Assembly (NCBI RefSeq): GCF_040712315.1
Contig: NC_134017.1
Coordinates: forward strand, 53,659,636-53,723,635
Length of the DNA: 64,000 bases
Direction of reading: 5' to 3'
Source of the DNA: Castanea sativa
Taxonomy: Eukaryota; Streptophyta; Magnoliopsida; Fagales; Fagaceae
This document shows positions 21,596 to 34,500 of this stretch, one piece after another. A program made the translations under genes and the position numbers. Position 1 is the first letter of the stretch; every line of letters begins with the position of its first letter. The notes beneath the pieces are model-generated. The model worked only from the letters and a program-made list of their open reading frames with translations, was not told where the DNA came from and ran no database searches.

Positions 21596-21996
21596 TTTGT
21601 GTTTATCACCTTGAACATGAAGTAATTCTCTTTTTCAATAAAACTTCGTCAATTACTTAAGTCATGCTAAAAATGCATTCTTGATAACAACCTAACAATA
21701 CTAAATATCTTAGATAAGTTTTTCTAAACAACCTAGCAAATAAATACTCACAATATTTATACTAAGAACACAAAGTTATATAAATAATTATCATAGTATG
21801 TTACCCAAGATTTAAATTTGTTGAGAGACAATATCAGTGAAAGGGACAGTGATAGAGAAAGGCAATGTGGTGTGAGATTAGTATGTAGTCAGCAATGAAG
21901 TGGAGTGAAAGAGAGAGAGGTCGTGTGGCAGGTGTGTGATCTCTGATCAATGGGTGTGTATTTGTGAGTTTGAGTGGGTGAGTCTGATCAATGGGT

Positions 21997-22000
<4 letters not shown>

Positions 22001-22059
<59 letters not shown>

Positions 22060-22060
22060 G
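22001..22060 (+). repeat. (GA)n microsatellite
   Basis: 60 bp of GA repeat with one GACA interruption; shorter homologue of 7599-7703. Confidence 0.95.
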
Positions 22061-23605
22061 CCGTGTGGCAATGTTCTAGGTGAGTGAGCTCTAATTAGTG
22101 GGTATTTGTGAAATGGGTGAGTAGTGAGAGTGAAGAGTGAGTCCTGATCACTGCATGTGTAGTGGGTGATCAGTATTTGAGAAGTGGGTGAGTCTAATCT
22201 AGTTTGATCACTAAATAAGTATGCCATGTTTTACTGTAGGGAACTTGAGTCTCGAAGACTTGAGATCCATGAAGAACTTGAGTTTCATAAACTCGAGACC
22301 TATGTGGCAAAAACGAACTACACGTCAGCAAATAGAACTCGAGCCATTAAAGTTCGATTTGTCTATCAAACTCGAGTTTCAAAAACTTGAGATGCTACTA
22401 TCATAAATTGTTTCTAATGCATGCTAACTAATGTAATAGTGTGGCAAAATTATGCTAATCTGCAAATTACCCCAACCCCTCCCCCACAAAACCCAAACAG
22501 CAGAACCACCCCTTTTATACCCCCTTTAATATTCTTCACTCAAATTTTAATTTTTTATTTTATATCCTATAAATTCCACGTAATCCTAATTGCATAAAAA
22601 ACTCTACTCATGGAAATAAATTTCCAAATTCAAACTAAAGCACCATATAATCTCATAATCAGTCTTCTTGCTAGTGACACAATTCATCTTTTTGTACCCT
22701 AATCTCCCAATAAACAATTCATACCTTATCAAGATCTAGACCTCTGCTGAAAAAATGATCCAAACATAGGCACCCTCCACCCCTCAAAAAGCTATCTACA
22801 TCATAAATCATAAACTCCATAGTTGTCACAGCCTATTCACAGCATGTCAGCTGCACCAAATGCACAACCTAGTCAAACACATTGTAGAGCTTCATTCTTG
22901 CAACCATAATTCTTGTCCTACAAAACCCACAAAACCATCACCCCTTCTTTGAATTTTCACATTTTTCCCAATCTTAAAATTGACTTTGTAGGATACTTAA
23001 TTGATGGCACCATGATAGGATGTATGTGGAGTTAGATAATTCTGATCTACTATATTATTGGTTATGTTGGGGTTCGGGTATTTCATTCTCCAAGATCTAG
23101 GGTAGTAAACAAATTTGATCTTTAGAGATGAAGTACTGGTGTGATGACAAATGTCTTTCACTAAATGCATTAGGTCATAGGTTTGAGTCCAAGGATTAGC
23201 CTTGCCAAAAAAATTGGAGATGAGGTTACCTACTGTAATATTTCTAAAACTCTACAAAATGTGGGAGTTTTGTACACTAGGTACGACCAATTCTGAAGTT
23301 GAATTAGGAAGAGAAATACTTAAATCACATAACCAAAGTAATCATCTATGTATACAAGTACTAGTCTTGTCGTGATTCATTAACAAAACTTGAGATACTA
23401 ATTTTAAATGTAGATTTCAAAATAATTTTTAAAACCCCAATTAATAAAACAACAACTTCATTACTTTAATTTCTTTAAAAAAGATTGTTTTCAACCATAA
23501 TGTTTCAGCTATCAAATTTCTTATATAACATTCATAATAATAATTAACATTTTTTGCTGGAATAATAAATAATAATTTAGAATTTATGAAATTCAAATGA
23601 TTACT

Positions 23606-24073
23606 CGTGAGAGGCAGTGAGAGATATCATATCTTTGTTATTTATTTCTCACCGTGTGATTGGTTTTGATTTTGGATTATAATAGTTGATTTACAAATGG
23701 GTTATTGTGCCACTGTAATCGGTCATATCATCACTAAAGTGTCCAGTTTTATGTTCATCAACACCGTTAATTTTAAACTTCAATTTTAGATGAATGGCTG
23801 ACATGTATATTGGGAATTTGTGAGAGAAAAAGTTAAATTTGGTTTTTAAAAGTCTGTTTGGTTGGAAGAGTGAAAAAGTTGAAGGATAGAAAATTAGTGA
23901 GAGTATAGAAAAAATTTAGTTTACTCTCGTATGGAAAAGTGGGAGGATGGAAAACTCTTTTGTTTGGTTGAAAAGAAAAGTGAGAGGATAGAAAATGCAG
24001 TTTATATAAATTGACTATTATAGCCTTGTTACATAATATGTAAAAAATAGATTTATTTGTACTCATTAAATAG
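23606..24073. other. Spacer between blocks B and A'
   Basis: Contains GA/GTGAGAGGATAGAAAA-type repeated words around 23860-24000 and a TCTGTTTGGTTGGAAG segment that looks like a MITE edge, but no matching terminus was fixed. No gene seen. Confidence 0.35.
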
Positions 24074-25198
24074 TATAAAATTTACCACATCATACATATA
24101 AATTTTTATTATTATAATGTAAAAATTAAAATAGTGTACATATAAATTTAATTGTGTAAAAGAATTTGTAACTAGGGTATTCCCATAACGTGGGCAACAA
24201 ATAAGCTAAGCAATTCAACTAGGCAAAACTTATAAATCAAAACTTGCATTAAAAAAAATTACATATTTTTAGCAACGTGGTCAGCAACCTGACAAACTTT
24301 ACACTCATTAAAAAAAATAAAAAATAAAATAAAACTTTATCTAACCATTCAACGTGGTCAGCAACTAGGCAAACTTTCTTCACCTGGGCAACACACCATT
24401 CAACCAATATTTAAACTTTCTTCACCTAGGCAACAAATCTCACTATTCAATTGAGGGTATATGTGTAAAGTGCATCTTTCAACACTTTTCTCTCCTCATT
24501 TTTTTCCCAAATTAGGAGGATAAAAAAAGGTGGGCTCGGAGGGAAAATTAATGGAAAACAATCTCTAAAAATAAGCTATGCTTTTTTCTGTTGACCAACG
24601 ATAGTTTTTCCCTAACTCATTTTTATTTATACTATCAAACACTAGAAAATACAAAAAACAATCTTTACATAAGGTTTTCCATTGAAACAAATAGAGTGTA
24701 ATTCTAATAAATTGTCTCTCTCCTCTCTCATTTTTCTTCATCTTCTCTCTCACATTTCACTCTCTCATTCATCTGAGTCCCCTCTGTTGAGCTTTGTTCC
24801 TTCTATCAATTTCATCTCTCTATTTTGCTTGTCTCCCTCTCAGATTGGCGTGGAGGTGCTATTCATGGTAGAGGTCGTGGGTCTTGGGTTGTGGTGGAGG
24901 TCGTGGAGGCTGTGGATCATGGGTTTTGGGCCAAACCATCACAACTCAAATATAAGGTTGAAATATTATTTTTGTGAAACTTTTATATAACAAATTATTG
25001 TGTACTTTGTTGTGTCCATAAATCTTAACATAGCACATGCTTCCACTTTGACTAAAATTTTATTAGAATTGCACGTATTACTAAAATGGATGAGAATCAT
25101 GCGTCAACTCTCTCACTCTGTCTCTTACTCAGTTTAGTAGTACAACACAACCCTTCTCGTCCTATATTTTCAATTTGTCGCATATATTACTCTTTGAG
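24074..25198 (+). repeat. Duplicated block A', paralogous to 19989-21122
   Basis: Nearly identical to block A, including the CT-rich leader and the equivalent 102-codon frame at 24682-24990. To its right the sequence is unlike block B, so the A-B junction at 21123 was made by duplication or insertion. Confidence 0.8.
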
Positions 25199-25869
25199 TA
25201 ATCATCTTTTATAACCTTTAAAAGCCTAATTTTCTTACATAATTACCAAACTTTCATTGATACAGTTCAAGTTTTGCTATGATTAAAGTTTCAAGCTATG
25301 AGTTGAATGCTACATACAAAGCATTTAATTTTATAATTACTCTAGGTATATTCATTTTAAACACTTTGAAGCAAAAATATTTCTGAATTAGAATGAATAG
25401 ACAAAATGGTGTAAATACTTCCAAAAAATTATAACCTTTTCAAAAACAGTAACTAAACAAATTTTTTGTTATTGTGATTTTAGAAACTGTTTTTTTCTTT
25501 TCTTTTCTTTTTAACTAAACAATCGTGTTTTTCACTTTGAAAACACAAATAATACATAATAAATAATAAATAATTTTTTTTCCCTTAAAAACATGTAAAT
25601 GTAAACATGAAAACAAAAATAGTTACCAAAAATGACCTAACTTTTTATTCTTCTTCTATTTTTGGACGGCAATGTGCATTCAGATAAGTGAACTTTATCA
25701 TATAATTCGTACTGTAAACATCCTTACTGTACACAAATAAAAAAGTAACGAGAAAAAAATACATTGAAGGATGAAGTGAACTCCAATGTATTTTTCACCA
25801 TGAGATGAATGTAAGGACCAAGCATCTTGACCTGGTTAAGTCAATAGCAACTAACAAGCCTTGGGCTGA
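25199..25869. other. AT-rich spacer and probable 3' UTR of the CCDC174-like gene
   Basis: No gene recognised on the plus strand. The part next to 25870 should contain the 3' untranslated region of the minus-strand gene. Confidence 0.4.
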
Positions 25870-28800
25870 TCATGTCTGTTCTGCATTGGATGCAGCTTTT
25901 AGGTTCTCTAGCCGTTTCTTTAAATAAGCCTGTCTCAGTTTCTCACGGCGGATTGCTACCTGCTCTTGCCTGCGCAACTTGAGCTCAGAAGCCTTTCCTC
26001 TTGCTTGATTTACTTCTTCATGAACCTCCCTATGGAAAGCCACAATGACAACAATCATTTTCCGTAGTGATATGACACACAGGTAGCAGTTTCTAATGAG
26101 AAAATGATGCAATGGGACTCAGGAAAGAAAGTTCAAACACCAAAGGCCAGAAACAACCCAAAGAACATATACAATTAGCAACTGAACATTACTTAGCTGT
26201 TTTCATTGAGAATTTATGTTCTACTTGATTGCGCATTTAGCCATTTACAAAAATAAAAAAACCTTTTGCTTTATGACTGGATTTTGCCTAAATTCCCTGT
26301 ACCTTAAGCAACTCGTTCTTAGCAATGAAGTTCTTGTCAGAAAAAATAATGCAATTTAAATGAGTAAACAACAGCAACCACAACCAAATTAGCAAAGAAG
26401 TTCAACTGCTGAACCTACGTCAATACAGACTAATCAATCGTAATAACGCAATTTAAATGAGGGGGAGGTAAAAAAATAAAAACTAATAGCCAGAACTAAA
26501 TTATAAGGGCTAAATATTTAAGAACTCAAAGTTGTTATGAATAGTAAGAAGCACTAGGAGATAACAGTAACAATGCTCTCTCTCTTAATTGAAAACGAAG
26601 GTTTCAAATAAATTAAAATGTCCAGAGTCACAAAGTGACTGATACTCCCTCTGCCCTATGCTGGGATAAAAATATTGACCCTTTTGAAAAGTCAATAAAC
26701 ACAATCTTCATTACCTTTTTCACAGGAAAAAAACTTTAGTGGGTACCAATTTTATAGTACGATCTTTATAAATTCAACACTGAATTAGAAATCTTGATGA
26801 GATCTTGAAGGGTTCTTGAATAGTGTCTGGTGTTTAAGAGTTTAGATAGGGCCAACTAATAAAAAACTGGATTTTGAATGAATCTGATGGGAATTTGGTG
26901 TTACACAGTGAATGGAACCAGAAACAAAGAAAGATAAACCCTAAGAGCATCCGTAGCAGATGTTGCAAAAAAAATGTCATTTTGCCACACCAAAAGCCTA
27001 CTTTATTATTTTACCACAACATTTTACAACATCCCATTTATCAGATATTTTATTCTTCAATTCTATGTATTAAAATAATATTTACATCACATTAAAATAA
27101 TATATTAAATTCCTCCCCCATCATCATCATCATCAACAACACCAGCAACAGCAAATACAACAACAGTCAGAAAAATTGTTGCAGCCACAATCACCAGAAA
27201 AAAAAAAAAATACCACCACCAAAATCAACCCACAACCGCTGCCGAATCCACCAATTCGCCCATCACCAGCCGATTCGCCATCACCACCACTGATTCGCCC
27301 ATCACCAGCTAACCCACCCACCACCACTGATCCGCCCATCACCATCTCAACCCACCCACCGCCATAACCCACAACCCATGAAACTCAACCCACCCACTGC
27401 CATAACCCACAACCCGAACCCACCCACCACCAATCTGCCCATCCGAACCCACCCATCGCCCAACCCACCCATCAAACCACAACCAAAAAACATGAACGGA
27501 AAAAAGAAAAAAGGAAAAAAAAAAAAGAAGAAAAGAACCCAAAGCGGAATAGAGAAGACAAATGGTCGGTGGCGTCGAGTGGTGGCCTTTGGTGATCGGT
27601 GTGCTGTGGAAGACGAATAGAGAAGACAAAGATGAGAGAGAAGACAGAGATGAGAAGACGAAGAGAGAAATCTGTGATGAGGAGAGAGAAAACGGAATAA
27701 AATAACAATATATATTTTGCCATGGCTTGTCCGTACCGTCGCAAATTGGGAGGGTACTGTAACATGTTGCAAAAATTTGACACATTTAGCACATATGATG
27801 AAAGGGGTTTTTTGGTATTTGATGTGCCAAATGTGCCAAATATTTGGCATTTGGCACATCTGCTGTGGATGCTCTAAGCAATCACACTGTAGATAGGTTA
27901 TTGCCAGAACCTTTCCCAGCAAGACTAGGATGACTAAATAATCTTTTCCAAGCAATATTTCAACTCCTAATAATATAGAAAAGTAATTAAGAACCTCTAA
28001 ACCAAATAGAAAAAGGAGTCAAAACATAAAATAAGACTCAAGCACCCTTAGAACAGCCCATTCTAGAACCCAGGAAAACTCACTTAAAACTATCCCAGCA
28101 ACTTTCTAATCTACATAAAGAGTAAAATAAAGTGCATAAGTAAACTCAATTAAATTAGACTAAGGAAGGTCCCTAGAGAGTTTTCCATCATGCAAAACAC
28201 CCCAAATTAATGCTTCAGCACTCAAACTAGCCTTCCCTCGCCTCTTATAAGTGTTCAAGGGGAACTGCCAATCACATCCCCCATCACTTTCTTAACCATG
28301 ACTTCATTTTAAAAGTCAATATTCATTTTCCATTTGTTTGTTTGAATTTAAATTAAGAAGGATAATTTTGAAAATTGGTAAGATTCTATTTTAAAATAAT
28401 GCAGTAGATGATGTCCCCTAAAAAGGGTTGGATTTTCTTGAGCAGACAAACAATTTGGTATGGAGGTACTAGTTTGCACAACCAAACCCAAACAAACAAG
28501 TTGCATCAGAATAATGACCCACATAATCTCTTTACTATACATTCTTATTAAACTGATTAAAACTGTTAAAACCCCAGCCCCAATCAACCATTTCCAAGCT
28601 AATTAAAATCTTTGACCTTGTGTTTCTCATTTATTACTAAAAGTATTTCAACATAACAAACTCTGTGTACTTTACCAGAAAGAATTAAAACCCTTACCTA
28701 ACAAAACGCTTGTGTTCGTCATTGTCCAGTGTCGCAGCCACTCGACCAAGCCCCAAAGGTTTTGTCTTAAACCAAAAAGAAGCATCATTCTCACCATCTT

Positions 28801-29909
28801 CACTTTCGGGCGGTACTGTGGCAGAAGAAGCATCTTGGTCCCGAGGTTGCTCTAACTCATCCTGCTCAACGTTCTTGCGGAAGAAATCCACACAATATTT
28901 CTCCTTATCTTCCTCATCAGACAGCTCTCCCCTCGCTAGCTTCTCATATAATTCGGCCTTCTTCTCTAATGCAGCATAGCTGACTGATCCGTCGTTAACT
29001 GCTTTCAGCTCAAGTTTGTCCCTGGATTCCAATACAACAAAATTATCAACTTAGGCCCTAAACATGAAACCAGTATATCTATACATAAAAAGACAGCACT
29101 GTGTTGCGTGTAAAATTTGGGAATTGTGAGAGTAGCTTTGTGCTACTATTGTAATCTCCTTATTTTACAGTGGAACTTTCTCTGTCGTAAGCAAATTGCC
29201 GAACCACATAAATTCCCAGTTTATTTTTCACAACACATTGTTTATTAAACATGTTTCATAGTTGTTTTACTATCAATCATCCCAATAAATGTAAAGCAAA
29301 AACTGCAAACATAGATAAATATTATCTCCTTTGATAAACCTAATGATCAATAATATAAGTTCATACAAAGCCAATTAATCTATAAAAATCCCAAAATCCC
29401 AGTCTGATTATAATTACTAATATTAGCAAACAACATGGGTAAGACACCACGACATGAGCAATTTCTGAAAAATGGTAACATAAAACGGCAGCAGCAGCCT
29501 AAATGAAGTGTCCGTGCTTCCTAGAAAAATCATTACCACCCAAAAAAAAGAGCAGGAACCCTAACCCTAAAAAGTTGCTAATTTTTTATTTATTTAATTA
29601 AAAGAGAGAAGGAGAGAGAGGGGGGTACTTGAGAGCGCGAGCATCGACGCCGGAGTTCTTGGCGGAGAAGAGATTGGGAGCGGGGAGGATCTTCTTGGCG
29701 CGGTGGAAATGGACGTCGGGGCCGGAGAGTTCCTTGGTTTTCTTGGACTCGTCCTGAGACTTGTAGAGTTGAGCCTTAAGTTCGAGAATAGAGGAGGGCC
29801 CCACGCCAGCTATGGCCCGTTGCTTCTTTGGCATGATCGACGATTCCGTTAGCCATCCCAGCGATTCCACTACCCTTGTTGTCTTCTTCCTCTGACTCTC
29901 CTCCCCCAT
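25870..29909 (-). CDS. CCDC174-like coiled-coil protein, 3 exons
   Basis: Exons 29909-29629, 29021-28698 and 26029-25870 join in frame through GT-AG introns to give 254 aa. Exon 1 contains SSILELKAQLYKSQDE and GVDARALK; exon 2 has AALEKKAELYEKLARGELSDEE and KYCVDFFRK; exon 3 is a charged helix, REKLRQAYLKKRLENLKAA. The LELKAxLY, acidic DEE and YCVDF blocks match my recollection of CCDC174 (human: nuclear, linked to the exon junction complex). Role in plants is unclear. It is shorter than the human protein. The start at 29909 is the first ATG; one at 29834 (MPKKQRAIAG) is also possible. Intron 2 is 2.67 kb and holds a Harbinger-like element. UreG lies upstream on the same strand. Confidence 0.85.
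26945..27874. mobile_element. PIF/Harbinger-like non-autonomous element in an intron
   Basis: 930 bp bounded by inverted termini GAGCATCCGTAGCAGATG and CATCTGCTGTGGATGCTC and flanked by TAA on both sides (26942-26944, 27875-27877), the 3-bp duplication typical of PIF/Harbinger. The interior is an unusually C-rich run of CCCACCCACC and CACCACCA words that yields long but low-complexity frames on both strands. No transposase is present. It lies in intron 2 of the CCDC174-like gene. Confidence 0.75.
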
Positions 29910-31030
29910 TTTTCCTTTCTTTTCAAACTTTTAATAAAACCTTTGAACCCCAATTTGTAATGGGTATTTGCCTATTTTGTTACTGATCAAAGGAAATAAT
30001 TTTTTTTTTTTTTTTTTTTTTTTGGATTTGCTGCTACTGCTTCTTCTGGGTTCTGGCCAACGGGATTTTTTTTTTATTTATTTTAAAATCTCTCTGTGGC
30101 TAAAGAACTAGAGAACAAATTTCTTCTGCAAAAGTGGGCCGGGCCATAATAAATAAAAAAATGCATCAATGTGCGTGGGCTTTTGGATATGGGTTTTAGT
30201 GGGCCTATATGCTTGTACCAATTGTAATAAGAATAAATTGGCCTACGTTGTAAAATCAATGAAATATAAATACGGGAAAGAAATATTAGGGAATTAGGGA
30301 GGGTGGCACCCATGTGAAAATGAACAAAGGAAAGAAATATATATTTGACCGCCTAGATGGTTTTTGTAATGTAAATTGGCCAGGGTCTCACTCACATCTC
30401 AGCTTTTTATACCTACTATCTCGGCTTTGTTATGTGACCACTTTCCATGGAGAAAATCAAGAGATGGTTTTTTTTTTTTTTTCCTTAGTGGAACTCAAGT
30501 TTCAGAGACTCAAGTTCTTCACATTGTAACTCAAGTCTAATAGAGACTAGAGTTTCAAAAGTTATCACATAACAAAAATGTTTCAACATCAGCCGCATAA
30601 TTCGTATGTTTGGGAAATTAGCCTAACATGCAAAAAAAGCTCTCACATCTCTCTAGAATCCATTCAAATCATTGGCCTACTCGTTTAGCACATACGCTGA
30701 ACAATCAATCAGACTTAAGTTTTTTAGATTTGAAACCACGTGACTTGCTGATTTCCTAATACTATAGAACGTTTTCAGAATTACTCTTCTAGGATAGATA
30801 TGAATGCAAACAACAGACCTCCATTCTCCAAACAACAGACCTCTTTGTAATAACTTCCAAGACAAAGATATTGATCAGTACAACTGAATTCAAACCAGTA
30901 CTTGGGTATCCAAATTTGAAGAATGCATGAAAACAAAGTCAAAATTATTGCAAAAATGAAGGCACGGATATTTAAATAGCTATCCAATACAAGAGTGACA
31001 TAAGATACAAAATACAAGGTGAAAGACAAT
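29910..31030. other. Intergenic region between the CCDC174-like gene and UreG
   Basis: Should contain the CCDC174-like promoter (near 29910-30100, with a T23 tract at 30001) and the UreG 3' UTR. Around 30486-30560 it has AACTCAAGTTTCAGAGACTCAAG words like those in block B at 7914-8045. No further gene. Confidence 0.45.
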
Positions 31031-31486
31031 TCAATGACGCTTCTTCCCAGTTGCTAGTTCCCAAGCCTGTAATACGTGGTTCACGATTTCCTCTACGCCA
31101 ACCCCATGTTTCACCTGCATACATACATCATGGACAACACAAATTTTGACATTTTCACAAGGGCATCAAAAATTCGAAATAGAAAGACAATGTTTTCTCT
31201 TCTATAGTCCATATATTGTGCTAGATGTTAGATAATAAAGGTTTGGACTACATTAACATTGCCTGTCTAATAGGGTGACATTTGAGGAAGCAACATTCCC
31301 AGCACCATAGATGATCAGTGGGGCGGGAACCTACTTCGTAAGTCATAACTCATGAGACTCATGACTATCCAACAAGTTATCCTTGAATGGTCCAGAACCC
31401 CAACATAATGATATAATAGAAGGACCTTCTCATTTGTTGAAAGAAAATTGCTCATTTCAAACTCCTGCCTAGCATTTTCCAGTGAG

Positions 31487-31518
<32 letters not shown>

Positions 31519-34500
31519 TTTATCACATTTGAGATAAGCCTCTTCTATTGCATGCTTAGGATCATGTACATGAAACATAATAAAGTTTTCTGACATTGTG
31601 CCATGACAGGTAAACAATGCCATTTTTACATATTTTCAGGTCAAGATGCATTATGACAGGTAACAATGCCATCAAGCACATTCTGATCTGTCATATCTCT
31701 GTTTTATTAGTCTCCCTCTTAATTTCTGTTTTATTTCTAAATCACATTTCACATTATACACATTCTATGGAAGCACAAGATTAATGTAATCGTGCTCCCA
31801 TTAGTTCATGGGACCAATATAATGCTGAATAGAATGTTTATTATAGCCAAATGAAATGTGTACTCAACCCAACCTGAGCAAAGACAAATGGCCCTCCATC
31901 ACGCATTCGAAGTGCATCACGCTCCATAACAGTCAAATCAGCTCCAACTGCTGGTGCAAGGTCAGTTTTGTTTATTACCTGCAATCCAATGGAATCAACT
32001 CATTTTCATCAGACTACCTGAGTAGTTAATATTTAAAACTGGTCGACAATATTGATTACTGACAGAGTAGGTGCATGTCACAACAAAAGCAACAGCTATG
32101 AAATTAAGAAAGCACATACTAGGAGATCGGCTTGGGTGATTCCAGGACCACCTTTGCGAGGAATTTTATCACCAGCAGATACATCTATTATATAAATGAT
32201 ATAGTCAGCCAGTTCTCTGCTGAAGTTGGCAGCTAAATTATCTGCAACAACACAAATTCAGGTGAATATCAAAACCTTTTTTTATTGAATCACTTACACA
32301 CAATTTGATATGAGCAATTTGTTACAAATTTATTTTGTAAATATATTCCTTTTTGATAACACAGGTAACCTTTCTAAAGAAAAGCTCTTTGGACTCGCCT
32401 CCAGCCAGTAAAACCTACGAGCAACTGACCCCAACCACCAAAACTAGTTGCCACATGATATCATCTATTATATAAATGATATCCTTATTTTGTAACTATA
32501 TTCTACAAACAGATCACAAACTATTCATTTATTTTTTATTTTTGAATATCCAGAATGCTTAAAGCTGCTAACCTTTTTTTCTTAGAAATATCTAATTCCC
32601 CAGTAAGACCCATTCTTATTACTCCTCCCCATGCCCCCTGCATGTCAAAATAAAGAACTCCAAGATTTATCATCATTGCCATTTTTATCTTAATTAAACT
32701 GCGTATTCCCAAATTAATTTTTTAAGCCACTCAACTCCAAATTTTGTTTTTGTGGTTCCAATATGACCATCATTGCCAATTTAACTTATGGCATGCCAAC
32801 TTCATATCAGTTCATATCCATTTAAAATAAAACATATTCCACATCAATCATTTTTGTGAAAGTACCTCCCCCTGATTCACAAAGAAGTATGTCTGCTTTG
32901 AATAAGTTTGAAAGCTCCTCGAGAGGACCAAGGTTAATGCTAATGTCTTCACGAATTGCAGCATGTGGGCAGCCCCCAGTTTCTACAGCACGAATCCTTT
33001 CCTCAGGAAGTGCTCCATTTTTCACCAAGAACTCACCATCCTCTTTTGTGAATATATCATTTGTCACCTGCAATAATTACATAGTTCTTAATCCATCCGT
33101 TTTAATGCATCTATTAACATCCCACTTCAAATTATTAAAACATGTTGACTGGTTGTGTGCACAGAACATGCAAAGGGTCTAGCATGGGTTTAATGGTATA
33201 TATATATTCCCATGTATATGAAGCTCCTATATTAGACCATCTGTTTTAATGCATCTATTAACATCCCACTTCAAATTATTAAAACATGTTGACTGGTTGT
33301 GTGCACAGAACATGCAAAGGGTCTAGCATGGGCTCAATGGTATATATATTCCCAGGTATATGAAGCTCCTATATTAGACCATCCATCATTTTGTATGAAT
33401 AATAAGGTTATTTTCAAAAGGAAGTTGTATTTCTCATGGAATCAGCAAGCAGCTTTCCCATGGTCGGTTGAACCAGCAGGCAGCAGCTTCCTCACCACCT
33501 CCTCCAGATCAGGATGGTACCTCTTGCAAGGCTCTCCGTTGCCAGTTATTACACAGTTACACTGAACTGGCCATCAAATTGATAGCCTTTGATATCGAAC
33601 AAGCAAAATGGATCGGACTTTTTTATTAAAGAAACATTTTAATTCACTTCTTGCAATTGTTAAAACAGAAAACTGGTAGAAAAATGTATTTTACGGGTGC
33701 TTGAGATCTCCAGAAAAATAGCAACCAAGTAATTTAAAATAATACACTGTTTAAAAAAAAGATTAAGCAATGTAAGTGAGATGATATGCTAAGTAAGCAA
33801 AATCTACCCTAGCAAATCTAAGATCTTGCTTCCACTTCATGCTTCAATATTGAGTCTATAATATAATTTAAACAACTGGTTATATATTGTTTTGGGCACA
33901 GTCATGTTAAATAATTCAAAACAAAATACTGAATGAGTTGAGAATATGTTAAACACTTAGCATCCATTCTTGACTAACTAAAGAGGGAAGTGCAAATCTA
34001 CATATAATAAGCTAGAAAGAGTGTAAATAAATCAAGATTCATTTTTGGGATTAGTAAATATATACATATATACAAGAATGAAATGCTTAAACATAGGTAC
34101 ACAGTATGAAATGTATGTGTATGAATGCATTTGGAAGTAATGAAGGGAAATGAGATTAGGTCAATCTGAGGTGAACGGTGAACCACTAAAAATAATGCAG
34201 ATTTCTTTTGAATGAGCTGTATGTCTATCTATAACTTCAAGACATGAAACTCTAGATTAAGCCTCGTTGTTACAATATATCTTATGTATATATACTATTA
34301 TATAGCCTTTCCTCAGGCAAATGATCCACACAGGCTTCAAGGTCTTTACAAACATCAACTACCCTGCAAGGTTCAAGAAAAGCTTCATACCCACGGGACT
34401 GGAATTTTGCAAATACTGTCAAGCAATTATTCAGTTTAAAATAGTGAAGGTGACACTTCTTTTTTCTTTTTTCTTTTGTCCCCTCTCTCTTTCTTAATTT

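Larger units (their letters stand above)
21124..23605. repeat. Duplicated block B, paralogous to 5988-9252
   Basis: Copy of block B' without the LTR insertion: 21781-21800 preserves the empty site. Starts GGGAAGATTTAATTAAG immediately after block A and ends TTCAAATGATTACT. No gene recognised inside. Confidence 0.85.

Noticed and set aside
27347..27955. 202-codon minus-strand frame and overlapping frames in the C-rich region
   Set aside because: Low-complexity readings of the Harbinger-like element interior, open in several frames on both strands.
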